From positions 682,001 to 746,000 of the forward strand of contig NZ_CP060039.1 in assembly GCF_014211915.1 (NCBI RefSeq): DNA of 64,000 nt, given 5' to 3'. This document shows, one piece after another, positions 38,046-48,395 of this stretch. The notes beneath the pieces were generated by a model. The model saw only the letters and a list, made by a program, of their open reading frames with translations, searched no databases and was not told the DNA's origin. The first letter of the stretch is position 1, and each line of letters opens with the position of its first letter. A program made the position numbers and the translations under genes. The stretch is from Burkholderia cenocepacia. Lineage in GTDB: Bacteria; Pseudomonadota; Gammaproteobacteria; Burkholderiales; Burkholderiaceae.

Positions 38046-38369
38046 TTTTACCGATCCGATTGTCGGCAGCCTTGCCGGCAAGCCTTCCACCTCTTGCGTG
38101 GCGGCCATCGGAGCCCTTCGCAACCGAATTCGCGTTGCAACCCGTTTTTCCGCTTCCTTTCAATTCGCCTTGTCGGAAAAATTCCTACACGGTTTACAGA
38201 CAAATCCTGCACGGCATACGCCACTTCGCTGATACCGACATAAATCCCGTTTGGCCAAAATTCGCCCTGTAAGACTATAAACGAGCCGACTGAGCGCCCG
38301 GTGCGCGCTGATCGAGCAAACGTTTTCATAACATGAATGGCCAAAGCAAAGCTTTTTAACGGGGGAATC

Positions 38370-38690
38370 ATGAGCGCTACCAGCGAAATGCTCAGTGAGA
38401 TCAAAGAGGTCAACCTGTCGTACCTCCTCCTCGCGCAGCGACTGCTGCGGGAAGACAAGGCGATGGGCATGTTCCGCATGGGCATTTCCCAGGAACTCGC
38501 CGACGTGCTCGCCAACCTCACGCTCGCGCAGACCGTGAAGCTGGCCGCGTCGAACCAGATGCTGTGCCGCTTCCGCTTCGATGATCACGCGGTGCTGTCG
38601 TCGCTCGCCGACAAGGGCCGCAGCGATGTCGTCGCGCACGCCCACTCGGCCATCCTGATGGCCGGGCAGCAGGTCGAAGGCGTCCGCTGA
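38370..38690 (+). CDS. flhD: Flagellar master regulator FlhD
   Basis: FlhD forms the FlhD4C2 activator that starts the class II flagellar genes. The 106-residue product has the helical FlhD core with [21 protein letters not shown] and [21 protein letters not shown]. The start at 38370 (MSATSEML) follows GGGGGAATC; a longer start at 38337 is unlikely. It is followed by flhC after 92 bases. Confidence 0.96.
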   Translation: MSATSEMLSEIKEVNLSYLLLAQRLLREDKAMGMFRMGISQELADVLANLTLAQTVKLAASNQMLCRFRFDDHAVLSSLADKGRSDVVAHAHSAILMAGQQVEGVR

Positions 38691-38782
38691 TCCATCCCGC
38701 CTTGCGTTTGTCCCGGCGCGCCGCGCCGGCCGGCAGCGTGTTGGCCATTCATTCGCACAACGTCAAGCGGACGGTTATCACC

Positions 38783-39337
38783 ATGGCAAGCAAAAGCGTC
38801 GTGATCGAGGTGAAGGAAATCACCCTCGCCATCGAACTGATCGAACTGGGCGCCCGGCTGCAGCTGCTGGAGGCGGAGACGAGCCTGTCGCGGGACCGTC
38901 TGATCAAGCTGTACAAGGAACTGAAGGGCGTGTCGCCGCCGAAGGGGATGCTGCCGTTCTCGACCGACTGGTTCATGACGTGGCAGCCGAACATCCACTC
39001 GTCGCTGTTCTACAACATCTACCGGTTCATGCAGGACCACGGCCGCTGCGAGCCGATCCAGTCGATCGTGAAGGCGTACCGGCTCTATCTGGAGCACGTG
39101 AACCTGTCCGGCGACGAGGCCGCGCTGAGCCTCACGCGGGCGTGGACGCTGGTGCGCTTCTTCGATTCGGGGATGCTGCAGATGACCCCGTGCACGCGCT
39201 GCGGCGGCCACTTCGTCGCGCATGCGCATGATCCGCATCAAGGTTTCGTGTGTGGCCTCTGCCAGCCGCCGTCGCGCGCCGGCAAGACCCGCAAGGCCGC
39301 CGCCGCGCGCGCCGAACTGGCTGCCGCCGTGGCCTGA
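38783..39337 (+). CDS. flhC: Flagellar master regulator FlhC
   Basis: The zinc-binding partner of FlhD, 184 residues. The zinc cluster is visible as [14 protein letters not shown] with a second pair, CGLC, near residue 160. The core has [18 protein letters not shown] and [19 protein letters not shown], both strongly conserved. ATG 38783 is chosen by family start; the ribosome site is weak, so coupling to flhD is possible. A 3' Ala-rich tail is normal for this genus. Confidence 0.96.
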   Translation: MASKSVVIEVKEITLAIELIELGARLQLLEAETSLSRDRLIKLYKELKGVSPPKGMLPFSTDWFMTWQPNIHSSLFYNIYRFMQDHGRCEPIQSIVKAYRLYLEHVNLSGDEAALSLTRAWTLVRFFDSGMLQMTPCTRCGGHFVAHAHDPHQGFVCGLCQPPSRAGKTRKAAAARAELAAAVA

Positions 39338-39455
39338 GCGCCGGGCCGGGCAAGGCCGGACGGGGCGCAAGCGGGGCCCGAGTGGCGCCCCGCGGGCCGC
39401 GCGAATCGTCCGCGCATTGCTGGTAAACACCGTCGGGCCGCCGCCGCGCGGCCGC

Positions 39456-39482
39456 GAAAGTTTTCCTGCCGACTGCCGTAAA
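39456..39482 (+). promoter_or_regulatory. Sigma-28 (FliA) promoter of the motA-cheZ operon
   Basis: GAAAGTTT, an 11-base spacer and GCCGTAAA match TAAAGTTT-N11-GCCGATAA in order and spacing. It lies 48 bases before the motA GTG, so the motor and chemotaxis genes are class III. Confidence 0.88.
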
Positions 39483-39529
39483 CCTGTTTAACGGCGGTCT
39501 CCCCGCCGGTCTTTCGTGAGGGACAGGCA

Positions 39530-40390
39530 GTGCTGATTATCGTGGGAACACTCGTGACGCTGTTGTCCGTCTTCGGCGGTTATGCGCTGGCAGGCGGGCA
39601 TCTGGGCGCCTTGATCCAGCCCGTCGAGATCCTGATGATCGTGGGCGCCGGCGTCGGCGCGTTCATCCTCGGCAACGGCGGCAAGACCATCAAGGCCACG
39701 CTGCGCGTGCTGCCGACGCTCTTCAAGGGTTCGAAATACACGAAGGACGTCTATATGGAGCTGATGGCGCTGCTTTACGTGCTGCTCGCGAAGGCACGCA
39801 AGGAAGGCACGCTGACGCTCGAGGCCGACATCGACGATCCCGAAAAAAGCCCGATCTTCACGCAATACCCGAAGATCCTCGCCGATCGCCACATCGTCGA
39901 ATTCCTGACCGACTACCTGCGCCTGATGGTGGGCGGCAACATGAACGCGTTCGAGATCGAGAGCCTGATGGACGAGGAGATCGAGACGCACCACACCGAA
40001 GGCGAAGGCCCGGCGCATGCGCTGATGCGCGTCGGCGACGCGATGCCGGCGTTCGGCATCGTCGCGGCCGTGATGGGCGTCGTGCACACGATGGCCTCGG
40101 CCGACAAGCCGCCCGCGGTGCTCGGCGCGATGATCGCGCAGGCGCTGGTCGGCACGTTCCTCGGGATCCTGCTGTCGTACGGACTGATCGGGCCGCTCGC
40201 GAGCCTCGCGGAGCAGCGCGTCGCCGAGTCGACCAAGATGTTCCAGTGCATCAAGGTGACGATCCTCGCGACGCTGAACGGCTATGCGCCGGCGATCGCG
40301 GTCGAGTTCGGCCGCAAGGTGCTGTTCTCGACCGAGCGTCCGTCGTTCTCCGAGCTCGAGGAACATGTTCGCCGCGTGAAGGCGAAGTGA
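39530..40390 (+). CDS. motA: Flagellar motor stator protein MotA
   Basis: The proton-channel stator subunit of 286 residues with four membrane helices: the N-terminal LIIVGTLVTLLSVFGGYALA, LIQPVEILMIVGAGVGAFIL, and a later pair, MPAFGIVAAVMGVVHTM and ALVGTFLGILLSYGLIGPLA. The cytoplasmic loop with acidic and Arg residues that contacts FliG is present between them. The start is a GTG at 39530 with GAGG upstream. It is first in the mot-che operon and is followed by motB 13 bases later. Confidence 0.97.
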   Translation: MLIIVGTLVTLLSVFGGYALAGGHLGALIQPVEILMIVGAGVGAFILGNGGKTIKATLRVLPTLFKGSKYTKDVYMELMALLYVLLAKARKEGTLTLEADIDDPEKSPIFTQYPKILADRHIVEFLTDYLRLMVGGNMNAFEIESLMDEEIETHHTEGEGPAHALMRVGDAMPAFGIVAAVMGVVHTMASADKPPAVLGAMIAQALVGTFLGILLSYGLIGPLASLAEQRVAESTKMFQCIKVTILATLNGYAPAIAVEFGRKVLFSTERPSFSELEEHVRRVKAK

Positions 40391-40403
40391 CGCGGAGCGA
40401 CCG

Positions 40404-41423
40404 ATGAGCAAGAGCAAGGATCGCGCGATCGTCGTCAAGCGGGTGGCCCCGGCGAAGAAGGGCCACCACGGCGGCGCATGGAAGCTCGCGTACGCGGACT
40501 TCATGACCGCGATGATGGCGTTCTTCCTGCTGATGTGGCTGCTGAGCTCGGTCACGCCGGTGCAGCTGAAGGGGATCGCCGAATACTTCAACATGCCGCT
40601 GAAGGCCGCGATCCTCGGCAGCGGCGACCGCAGCTCGCAGGAGTCCAGCATCATCAACGGCGGCGGCCGCGACCTGTCGAGCGTCGACGCCGGCACGCTG
40701 CGCCGCACCGACGGCACGACGTCGCTCGCCGAGCGCCTCGCGAAGGCGGGCGACGACAATTCCCGGTCGCAGGCGCAGGGCGCGCAGGACCGGCTCGAGC
40801 AGACGCGCCTGCATGACCTGCAGATCAAGCTGATGGCCGCGATCGAGGCCAACCCGACGCTGCGCCAGTTCAAGCAGCAGATCCGCATCGATTCGACGCT
40901 GATGGGGCTGCGCATCGAGATCGTCGATTCCCAGAAGCGGCCGATGTTCGCGATGTCGAGCGACCACGTCGAGCCGTACATGCGCGACATCCTGCGCGAG
41001 ATCGGCAAGACGCTGAACGACGTGCCGAACCGGATCATCGTCCAGGGTCATACCGACGCCGTGCCGTACGCGGGCGGCGAGGGCGGCTACAGCAACTGGG
41101 AGCTGTCGGCCGACCGCGCGAACGCGTCGCGCCGCGAGCTGATCTCCGGCGGCATGGACGAGGCGAAAGTGCTGCGCGTGCTCGGCCTCGCGTCGACGCA
41201 GAACCTGAACAAGGCCGATCCGCTCGATCCGGAAAACCGCCGGATCAGCGTGATCGTGCTGAATCGCAAATCCGAAGAAGCGCTGATGCGCGACGACGCG
41301 ACGACGACGACGCTGTCCGCCGACGCGGCCGGCTCGAAGCTGCTCGCGCAGCAGCTCGGTGGCCCGACGCCGGCGGTGCGGCCGGTCGTGGCGAGCGCCG
41401 TCGCCGTGGCGCCGAAACCCTGA
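40404..41423 (+). CDS. motB: Flagellar motor stator protein MotB
   Basis: The stator partner of MotA, 339 residues. The single membrane helix KLAYADFMTAMMAFFLLMWL carries the proton-accepting Asp32. The periplasmic OmpA-like peptidoglycan-binding domain has IIVQGHTDAVPYAGGEGGYS and SADRANASRRELI. A Ser/Asp-rich linker separates the two. The C-terminal tail is Ala/Pro-rich. It follows motA closely and precedes the first cheY-like gene by 16 bases. Confidence 0.97.
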   Translation: MSKSKDRAIVVKRVAPAKKGHHGGAWKLAYADFMTAMMAFFLLMWLLSSVTPVQLKGIAEYFNMPLKAAILGSGDRSSQESSIINGGGRDLSSVDAGTLRRTDGTTSLAERLAKAGDDNSRSQAQGAQDRLEQTRLHDLQIKLMAAIEANPTLRQFKQQIRIDSTLMGLRIEIVDSQKRPMFAMSSDHVEPYMRDILREIGKTLNDVPNRIIVQGHTDAVPYAGGEGGYSNWELSADRANASRRELISGGMDEAKVLRVLGLASTQNLNKADPLDPENRRISVIVLNRKSEEALMRDDATTTTLSADAAGSKLLAQQLGGPTPAVRPVVASAVAVAPKP

Positions 41424-41439
41424 CGTTTCCGAGACAGAC

Positions 41440-41817
41440 ATGATCCGAACCATTCTCGCCATCGACGACTCCGCGACCATGCGTGCGCTGCTGCAGGCCA
41501 CGCTTGCGCAGGCGGGCTACGACGTGACGGTGGCGCCGGACGGCGAAGCCGGCTTCGACATGGCGGCGACGGCGCCGTACGACCTGGTCCTGACCGACCA
41601 GAACATGCCGCGCAAGAGCGGGCTCGAGGTGATCGCCGCGCTGCGCAAGCTGACCGCGTACGCGGACACGCCGATCCTCGTGCTGACGACCGAGGGCAGC
41701 GATGCGTTCAAGGACGCCGCACGCGACGCGGGCGCGACCGGCTGGATCGAAAAGCCGATCGACCCGGGCGTGCTCGTCGAGCTGGTCGCGACGCTGTCCG
41801 AGCCGGCTGCCTCCTGA
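41440..41817 (+). CDS. CheY-like single-domain response regulator
   Basis: A 125-residue receiver domain. It has acidic Asp9 and Asp10 in ILAIDDSATM, the phospho-acceptor Asp53 in LVLTDQNMP, a switch Thr in VLTTEGSD, and Lys in IEKPID. It differs from the other CheY of the operon, most visibly in DQNMP rather than DWNMP. It sits directly before cheA. It could be a phosphate sink or a second output regulator, as known for operons with two CheYs. The ATG at 41440 gives MIRTILAIDD. Confidence 0.94.
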   Translation: MIRTILAIDDSATMRALLQATLAQAGYDVTVAPDGEAGFDMAATAPYDLVLTDQNMPRKSGLEVIAALRKLTAYADTPILVLTTEGSDAFKDAARDAGATGWIEKPIDPGVLVELVATLSEPAAS

Positions 41818-41850
41818 CATGAACGCGACGAATTCAACCGGTGACCGGGC

Positions 41851-44115
41851 ATGACTCTCGACATCACTCAGTTCTACCAGACCTTTTTCGACGAAGCCGA
41901 CGAGCTGCTCGCGCAGATGGAGCAGCTGCTGCTGAACCTCGACGTCGATGCGCCCGATCCCGAGGATCTGGCGGCGATCTTCCGCGCCGCGCATTCGATC
42001 AAGGGCGGTGCGGCGACGTTCGGCTTTTCCGCGCTGACCGATACGACGCACATCCTCGAATCGCTGCTCGACCGCGCGCGCAACCATGAGCTGACGCTGA
42101 CCAAGGAAATGATCGACGCGTTCCTGGAAACCAAGGACGTGTTGTCCGACCAGCTCGTCGACTACCGCGCGAGTGCCGAACCGGACGCGGCCGCCGCCGC
42201 GACGATCTGCGCGAAGCTCGAACGGCTGAAGGCCGAAAGCGGCGCGGGCGCGCCTGCTGCGGCCGCCGAGCCTGCGCCGGCCGCGCCGGTTGCACCGGTC
42301 GCCGCCGTGGCGCCCGCCGTCGTCGAACCCGCCGCTGCCGGCGATCGCGCACCCGACCATGTGGTCGAACAGGCCGTCGCGGCCGCGCATCCGGCGGCCG
42401 ACGCCGATGCCGGCGGCCCGCACCTGAAGATCACGCTCGTGGGCGTCGACGCGAAGGATCGCGAACTGCTCACCGAGGAACTCGGTAACCTCGGCCGGAT
42501 CGTCGGCCGCGAGGAAACGGGCGCGGACCTGTCGCTGTGGGTCGAATCGGACGTGCCGTCCGACGACATCGTCGCGGTGTGCTGCTTCGTGATCGACGAA
42601 AGCCAGATCCGCGTCGCGCACGGCACCGCGCCGGCCGCGCAGGCGGCGCCGGCCGCCGCGCAGGGCGCCGCCGCCGAGGCTGCCGAACCGGCCGCCGCCG
42701 CGCAGCCGGCACGCGTCGAGGTGTTCGCGCCGCCGCCGGCCGCGCCGCAACCGGCTGCTCCGGCACCGGCGCCGGCCGAGCCGGGCGCCGCCGCCCAGCA
42801 GCCGCAGCCGCAACAACACGCTCAATCCCAGCCAGCCGAACACGCGACGCCGGCTGCCGCGCATCACGACGACAAGCGCGCGCGCCCGGCCGCTGCCGCC
42901 GCGGCGGGCGCCGAAGGCAGTTCGATCCGCGTCGGCGTCGAGAAGGTCGACCAGCTGATCAACCTCGTCGGCGAACTGGTGATCACGCAGGCGATGCTGG
43001 CCGAGACGGCGACCGCATTCGATCCGGCGCTGCACGACCGCCTGTTCAACGGGATGGCACAGCTCGAGCGCAACGCGCGCGACCTGCAGGAAGCGGTGAT
43101 GTCGATCCGCATGATGCCGATGGACTACGTGTTCAGCCGCTTCCCGCGGCTCGTGCGCGACCTCGCCGGCAAGCTCGGCAAGCAGGTCGAACTGGTCACG
43201 TTCGGCCAGGCGACCGAGCTCGACAAGAGCCTGATCGAACGGATCATCGATCCGCTCACGCACCTGGTGCGCAACAGTCTCGACCACGGCATCGAGACCG
43301 TCGACAAGCGCGTCGCCGCCGGCAAGGACGCGGTCGGCCAGCTCGTGCTGTCGGCCGCGCATCACGGCGGCAACATCGTGATCGAGGTGAGCGACGACGG
43401 CGCGGGCCTGAACCGCGAGCGAATCCTCGCGAAGGCCGCGAAGCAGGGCATGCAGATCTCCGAGAACATCAGCGACGACGAAGTCTGGCAACTGATCTTC
43501 GCGCCGGGCTTCTCGACCGCCGAGACGGTGACCGACGTGTCGGGCCGCGGCGTCGGGATGGACGTCGTGAAGCGCAACATCCAGTCGATGGGCGGTCATG
43601 TCGAAATCTCGTCGCAGGCCGGCCGCGGCACGACCACGCGGATCGTGCTGCCGCTCACGCTCGCGATCCTCGACGGGATGTCGGTCAAGGTGGGCAGCGA
43701 GATCTTCATCCTGCCGCTGAACTTCGTGATGGAGTCGCTGCAGCCGTCGAACGACGACATCTACACGGTCGGCAACGGCGAGCGCGTGGTGCGCGTGCGC
43801 GGCGAATACCTGCCGCTGGTCGCGCTGCACGAGGTGTTCTCGGTCGAGGACGCGCGCACCGACCCGACGCAGGGGATCGTCACGATCATGGAAACCGAGG
43901 GGCGCCGCTTCGCGATGCTGATCGACGAGCTGGTCGGCCAGCAGCAGGTGGTCGTGAAGAACCTCGAAACCAACTACCGCAAGGTGCATGGCATCTCGGC
44001 GGCGACCATCCTCGGCGACGGCAGCGTCGCGCTGATCGTCGACGTCGCGGCGCTGAACCGCGAAACCCGTGCGACGCACGGCGCCCGAGCCGGCGCCGAG
44101 CTCGCCGTCTTCTGA
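41851..44115 (+). CDS. cheA: Chemotaxis histidine kinase CheA
   Basis: The receptor-coupled kinase, 754 residues. The HPt domain has the phosphorylated His48 in AAHSIKGGAATFGF. A P2-like region (HLKITLVGVDAKDRELL) is framed by two long Ala/Pro/Gln-rich linkers. The dimerisation helix begins at IRVGVEKVDQLINLVGEL. The ATPase domain shows HLVRNSLDHGIE (N box), SDDGAGLNRERI (G1) and GRGVGMDVVKRNI (G2). The CheW-like P5 domain ends the protein. It follows the CheY-like gene by 33 bases. Confidence 0.98.
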   Translation: MTLDITQFYQTFFDEADELLAQMEQLLLNLDVDAPDPEDLAAIFRAAHSIKGGAATFGFSALTDTTHILESLLDRARNHELTLTKEMIDAFLETKDVLSDQLVDYRASAEPDAAAAATICAKLERLKAESGAGAPAAAAEPAPAAPVAPVAAVAPAVVEPAAAGDRAPDHVVEQAVAAAHPAADADAGGPHLKITLVGVDAKDRELLTEELGNLGRIVGREETGADLSLWVESDVPSDDIVAVCCFVIDESQIRVAHGTAPAAQAAPAAAQGAAAEAAEPAAAAQPARVEVFAPPPAAPQPAAPAPAPAEPGAAAQQPQPQQHAQSQPAEHATPAAAHHDDKRARPAAAAAAGAEGSSIRVGVEKVDQLINLVGELVITQAMLAETATAFDPALHDRLFNGMAQLERNARDLQEAVMSIRMMPMDYVFSRFPRLVRDLAGKLGKQVELVTFGQATELDKSLIERIIDPLTHLVRNSLDHGIETVDKRVAAGKDAVGQLVLSAAHHGGNIVIEVSDDGAGLNRERILAKAAKQGMQISENISDDEVWQLIFAPGFSTAETVTDVSGRGVGMDVVKRNIQSMGGHVEISSQAGRGTTTRIVLPLTLAILDGMSVKVGSEIFILPLNFVMESLQPSNDDIYTVGNGERVVRVRGEYLPLVALHEVFSVEDARTDPTQGIVTIMETEGRRFAMLIDELVGQQQVVVKNLETNYRKVHGISAATILGDGSVALIVDVAALNRETRATHGARAGAELAVF

Positions 44116-44145
44116 CTCTCGCCATTCAACCGATTGGGGGCAAAC

Positions 44146-44679
44146 GTGTCTGCTGAAGTCCAAATGATCAATCCGGCCGCGGCGAATGCCGCGACGAGCC
44201 GCCGCGACGCGGCGCACGGCGATGCGACGGGCCAGGAATTCCTCGTGTTCACGCTCGGCGACGAGGAATACGGGATCGACATCCTGAAAGTGCAGGAAAT
44301 CCGCGGCTACGACAGCGTCACGCGCATCGCGAACGCGCCCGAGTTCATCAAGGGCGTGATCAACCTGCGCGGGATCATCGTGCCGATCGTCGACATGCGG
44401 ATCAAGTTCCACCTCGGCCGCGTCGAGTACGACCACCAGACCGTCGTGATCATCCTGAACGTGTCGAACCGCGTGGTCGGGATGGTGGTCGACGGCGTGT
44501 CGGACGTGCTGACGCTGCAGACCGACCAGATCATGCCGGCGCCGGAATTCGGCGCGACGCTGACGACCGAGTACCTGACGGGCCTCGGGACGGTCGACGG
44601 CCGGATGCTGATTCTGATGGACATCGAGAAGCTGATGTCGAGCCGTGAAATGGCGCTGATCGAGACACTCGGCGGGTAA
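44146..44679 (+). CDS. cheW: Chemotaxis adaptor protein CheW
   Basis: The scaffold linking receptors to CheA, 177 residues. The core has [20 protein letters not shown] and [14 protein letters not shown], the standard CheW signature, and [16 protein letters not shown] toward the end. The start is taken as GTG at 44146, which follows GGGGGCAAAC; the longer frame would begin at a TTG without a good site. The first 30 residues are an Ala-rich extension. Confidence 0.96.
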   Translation: MSAEVQMINPAAANAATSRRDAAHGDATGQEFLVFTLGDEEYGIDILKVQEIRGYDSVTRIANAPEFIKGVINLRGIIVPIVDMRIKFHLGRVEYDHQTVVIILNVSNRVVGMVVDGVSDVLTLQTDQIMPAPEFGATLTTEYLTGLGTVDGRMLILMDIEKLMSSREMALIETLGG

Positions 44680-44716
44680 GCGCGCCGCGCGCGCAGCAAT
44701 TTCGGGAGAATCTGCA

Positions 44717-46702
44717 ATGTTGCATAACTGGTCGATCCGCACGACGCTCACGGCGGTCGGACTCATCCTCGTGTGCCTGGCCGCCGCGGTCGGCGGGCTC
44801 GGCCTCTACGCGCTGAATCACGCGAGCCGTTCGCTCGACGAGATCGCGCACGTCGACCTGCCGGCGATCCACACGCTGGACGACACGGCCGCGTACCTGT
44901 TGCGCTCGCGCGTCGCGCTCGATCGCTTTCGTACGCTGACCGAAGCCGGCAATGCGGCCGACGCGGCGAAGGTGCTCGACCGCGCGCAGGAGCTGTATGC
45001 GAAGTCGAACCAGAACTGGCAGACGTTCCAGTCGACGCCGAAGCTCGGCGTCGAGCAGGCGCTCGTCGACGAGCTCACCGCGCGTTACACGACGATCATG
45101 AAGGAAGGCGTCGAACCGGAATTCGCCGCGGCGCGCGCGGGCGACATGGCCGCGTACCACGCGATCGCCGACGCGAAGATCAGCCCGATGTTCGTCGCGT
45201 TCGACCAGACGGCGGCGGCCGTGATCGCCGCGCTGCAAAAGCGCGCGGAAGAACGCCAGGCCGCGACGCAGTCGCAGATCTCGATGATGATCGCGCTGAT
45301 CGCGGCCGGCATCGCGCTCGCGTTCGTCGTCGTGATCGCGATCCGCTTCGTCCTGCGCGGGCTGATCGTCCAGCCGATCGAGGACGCGATCGCGCACTTC
45401 GAGCGCATCGCCGGCGGCGATCTCACGCAACCGGTGAGCGTGTTCAGCACGAACGAGATCGGCCGCCTGTTCGGCGGCATCAAGCGGATGCAGGACGCCG
45501 TCACGACGATGGTGCAGGCCGTGCATCGCGGCACCGAATCGATCGACGTCGGCGCGCGCGAGATCGCGACCGGCAACATCGACCTGTCGCAGCGCACCGA
45601 GGAGCAGGCTGCCTCGCTGCAGGAAACCGCGTCGAGCATGGAGCAACTGACGGGCACCGTGCGGCAGAACGCGGAAAACGCGCGGCAGGCGAGCCAGCTC
45701 GCGGTGAACGCGTCGGACATCGCGACGCAGGGCGGCGACGTGGTCGGCCAGGTCGTGTCGACGATGCAGGACATCGCGGCGAGCTCGGGCAAGGTCGTCG
45801 ACATCATCGGCACGATCGAGGGCATCGCGTTCCAGACCAACATCCTCGCGCTGAACGCGGCCGTCGAAGCGGCGCGGGCCGGCGAGCAGGGCCGCGGCTT
45901 CGCGGTGGTCGCGGGCGAGGTGCGCTCGCTCGCGCAGCGCAGCGCGAGCGCCGCGAAGGAAATCAAGCAACTGATCGGCGATTCGGCCGAGAAGGTCGAC
46001 AGCGGGTCGGCGCTCGTCGCGCGCGCCGGCGCGACGATGGACGAGATCGTGCAGGCGGTGCGCCGCGTGACCGACATCATGGGCGAGATCAGCGCGGCCT
46101 CCGACGAGCAGTCGACCGGCATCGAGCAGGTCAACCGTGCGGTCGGCCAGATGGATGCGGTCACGCAGCAGAACGCGGCGCTCGTCGAGCAGGCCGCCGC
46201 CGCGGCCGCGTCGCTCGAGGAGCAGACGCGCCAGATGAAGGCGATCGTGTCGGGCTGGCGCGTCGCGGGCGGCATCGCGCTCGCGCCGGCACGCGGCGTC
46301 GTGCGGCCGGTGGCCCACGAACCGGCGGCGCTGCCGTCGGAAGCGCGCCACGACGCGCCGCTCGCCGCGCTGCCGGCGCCGGCCGCGGCTCAACCGGCCG
46401 CACGGCGCGGCGCGCCGGCATCGCGTGCCGCTGCCCCCGCAGCCGCAGCCGCAGCCGCAGGCGCCGCGGCAGCGGCCGCCGAACCGAAGCGTGCGGCCGA
46501 TGCGGCCGCGCGCACGCAGAAGGACGCACCGGCTGCCCGTGGCGGTACCGCCGCGGGCGGCTACGGCCCGCGTCTCGCGAAGACGGCTGCCGCGGCGGAC
46601 AAGCCGGCCGCGAAGCCCGCGCTCGTGCGCCCGGCGCTGAACGGCGAGAAGCCGGCGCTGGCAGCCGCCGGCGCGTCGGACGACGACTGGGAGACCTTCT
46701 AA
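44717..46702 (+). CDS. Methyl-accepting chemotaxis protein (Tar-like)
   Basis: A membrane chemoreceptor of 661 residues. The first helix is [19 protein letters not shown] in approximate form, followed by a periplasmic four-helix ligand domain. The second helix ([20 protein letters not shown]) leads into a HAMP segment ([19 protein letters not shown]) and the signalling hairpin with [20 protein letters not shown] and [19 protein letters not shown]. The C terminus has a long Ala/Pro-rich stretch ending DDDWETF, similar to the NWETF pentapeptide that tethers CheR and CheB. The ligand is unknown. Confidence 0.96.
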   Translation: MLHNWSIRTTLTAVGLILVCLAAAVGGLGLYALNHASRSLDEIAHVDLPAIHTLDDTAAYLLRSRVALDRFRTLTEAGNAADAAKVLDRAQELYAKSNQNWQTFQSTPKLGVEQALVDELTARYTTIMKEGVEPEFAAARAGDMAAYHAIADAKISPMFVAFDQTAAAVIAALQKRAEERQAATQSQISMMIALIAAGIALAFVVVIAIRFVLRGLIVQPIEDAIAHFERIAGGDLTQPVSVFSTNEIGRLFGGIKRMQDAVTTMVQAVHRGTESIDVGAREIATGNIDLSQRTEEQAASLQETASSMEQLTGTVRQNAENARQASQLAVNASDIATQGGDVVGQVVSTMQDIAASSGKVVDIIGTIEGIAFQTNILALNAAVEAARAGEQGRGFAVVAGEVRSLAQRSASAAKEIKQLIGDSAEKVDSGSALVARAGATMDEIVQAVRRVTDIMGEISAASDEQSTGIEQVNRAVGQMDAVTQQNAALVEQAAAAAASLEEQTRQMKAIVSGWRVAGGIALAPARGVVRPVAHEPAALPSEARHDAPLAALPAPAAAQPAARRGAPASRAAAPAAAAAAAGAAAAAAEPKRAADAAARTQKDAPAARGGTAAGGYGPRLAKTAAAADKPAAKPALVRPALNGEKPALAAAGASDDDWETF

Positions 46703-46705
46703 GCC

Positions 46706-47650
46706 ATGTCGCACGCGCGCGCGCCGTTTCGACCCGATGCACCGGATGCCTCGCCTCGCGCGGGCGAGCCGGGGCGCGACTTCGCGTTCACCGGCGCGGA
46801 TTTCGCACGCATCCGCGCGCTGATCCATCAACGCGCGGGCATCTCGCTGTCCGAGCACAAGCGCGACATGGCCTACAGCCGTCTCGCGCGACGGCTGCGG
46901 GCGCGCGGCCTCGACACGTTCCGCGACTACCTAGACCTGCTCGAGCAGGAAGACGATCCGCTCGAGTGGGAAGCGTTCACCAACGCGCTGACGACCAACC
47001 TGACCGCGTTTTTCCGCGAGTCGCACCATTTCCCGATCCTGTCGGAATTCGTGAAATCGCGGCCGGCGCCGGTGTCGGTCTGGTGCTCGGCGGCGTCGAC
47101 CGGCGAGGAGCCTTACTCGATTGCGATCACGCTGATCGAGGCGCTCGGCGACACGGCCGCGCGCAACGCATCGATCCTCGCGACCGATCTCGACACGCAG
47201 GTGCTCGCGAAGGCCGAAGCCGGCATCTATACGTACGACCAGGTCAAGCACCTGTCGCCGGAGCGGCTCAAGCGCTTCTTCCTGAAGGGCACGGGCGCGC
47301 AGGCCGGCCGCGTGAAGGTGCGCCCCGAGCTGCGCGCGATGATCCGTTTCGAGCAGTTGAACCTGACCGATGCCGACTACGGGATCGCGAAGCCGTTCGA
47401 CGCGATCTTCTGCCGCAACGTGATGATCTATTTCGACAAGCCGACGCAGGGGCAGGTGCTGTCGCGCTTCGAGCCGCTCGTGAAGCCGGGCGGCCTGCTG
47501 TTCGCCGGCCATTCGGAGAACTTCACGTACGTGACGCAGGCGTTCCGGCTGCGCGGGCAGACGGTGTATGAACTGACGCGCGACGCCGCGCAGGGCGCGC
47601 GGCCGCGCGGCGCACCGACGAGCGCGCCGGCCTATGGAGAGCGCGGATGA
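46706..47650 (+). CDS. cheR: Chemoreceptor glutamate methyltransferase CheR
   Basis: Methylates receptor glutamates using SAM in adaptation. The 314-residue product has an N-terminal helical domain with [20 protein letters not shown], the linker [15 protein letters not shown], the SAM motif [16 protein letters not shown], and [15 protein letters not shown]. The first 40 residues are a species-specific extension. It starts four bases after the MCP stop and overlaps cheD by four bases. Confidence 0.97.
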   Translation: MSHARAPFRPDAPDASPRAGEPGRDFAFTGADFARIRALIHQRAGISLSEHKRDMAYSRLARRLRARGLDTFRDYLDLLEQEDDPLEWEAFTNALTTNLTAFFRESHHFPILSEFVKSRPAPVSVWCSAASTGEEPYSIAITLIEALGDTAARNASILATDLDTQVLAKAEAGIYTYDQVKHLSPERLKRFFLKGTGAQAGRVKVRPELRAMIRFEQLNLTDADYGIAKPFDAIFCRNVMIYFDKPTQGQVLSRFEPLVKPGGLLFAGHSENFTYVTQAFRLRGQTVYELTRDAAQGARPRGAPTSAPAYGERG

Positions 47651-48390
47651 GCGCCCTGCCGATCGCGACCAATCGCTACTTCGACAACCACTTCGAGCGC
47701 CCCGGCGTGAAGCTGTTGCCGAACGAGTTCTACACGACCGCCGAGGACATGGTGCTGATGACCGTGCTCGGCTCGTGCGTCGCCGCGTGCCTGCACGACC
47801 CGTATGCGGGCATCGGCGGGATGAATCACTTCATGCTGCCGGACGACGGTGCCGATCCGGGCGCGGCCGCGTCGGAATCGATGCGCTACGGCGCGTATGC
47901 GATGGAAGTGCTGATCAACGAGCTGATCAAGGCCGGCGGGCGCCGCGAGCGCTTCGAGGCGAAGGTGTTCGGCGGCGCGGCCGTGCTGGCCGGGATGACG
48001 ACGATCAACATCGGCGATCGCAACGCGGATTTCGTGCGCCGCTATCTCGCGCTGGAGCGCATCCGCATCACCGCGGAAGACCTGCAGGGCGTGCATCCGC
48101 GCAAGGTCGCGTTCATGCCGCACAGCGGGCGCGCGATGGTGAAGAAGCTGCGGCTGCAGGTGCCGGGCGTGACCGAGCGCGAAGCCGCGCTCGCGCGCGA
48201 GGCCGATCGCCTCCGCGCCGCACGGACCCGCGCGCAGGTCGAGCTGTTCGCCGCGAAGCGGCCTGCCGCGCCGCAACCGGCGCGCCCGCGCATCGAGCTG
48301 TTCGGCGGGCGCGGCACGGCGCCGGGCAACGGGAGCCCCTCGGCCGGGAGCCCGTACGCCGCGAACCTATCCAGAAAGCAGGAGGCCTGA
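47647..48390 (+). CDS. cheD: Chemoreceptor glutamine deamidase CheD
   Basis: Deamidates specific receptor glutamines. At 247 residues it is longer than usual because of a basic Ala/Pro-rich tail after residue 180. Active-site Cys and His appear in [20 protein letters not shown] and [29 protein letters not shown] is the core fold. It is coupled to cheR by an overlapping ATGA and is followed by cheB six bases after the stop. Confidence 0.96.
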   Translation: MSALPIATNRYFDNHFERPGVKLLPNEFYTTAEDMVLMTVLGSCVAACLHDPYAGIGGMNHFMLPDDGADPGAAASESMRYGAYAMEVLINELIKAGGRRERFEAKVFGGAAVLAGMTTINIGDRNADFVRRYLALERIRITAEDLQGVHPRKVAFMPHSGRAMVKKLRLQVPGVTEREAALAREADRLRAARTRAQVELFAAKRPAAPQPARPRIELFGGRGTAPGNGSPSAGSPYAANLSRKQEA

Positions 48391-48395
48391 CCGCA

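Noticed and set aside
41245..44766. A very long antisense open frame of more than 1,100 codons opposite cheA and cheW
   Set aside because: High-GC shadow of real genes. It is Arg/His/Asp-rich, lacks domains, and the plus-strand CheA and CheW are unmistakable.
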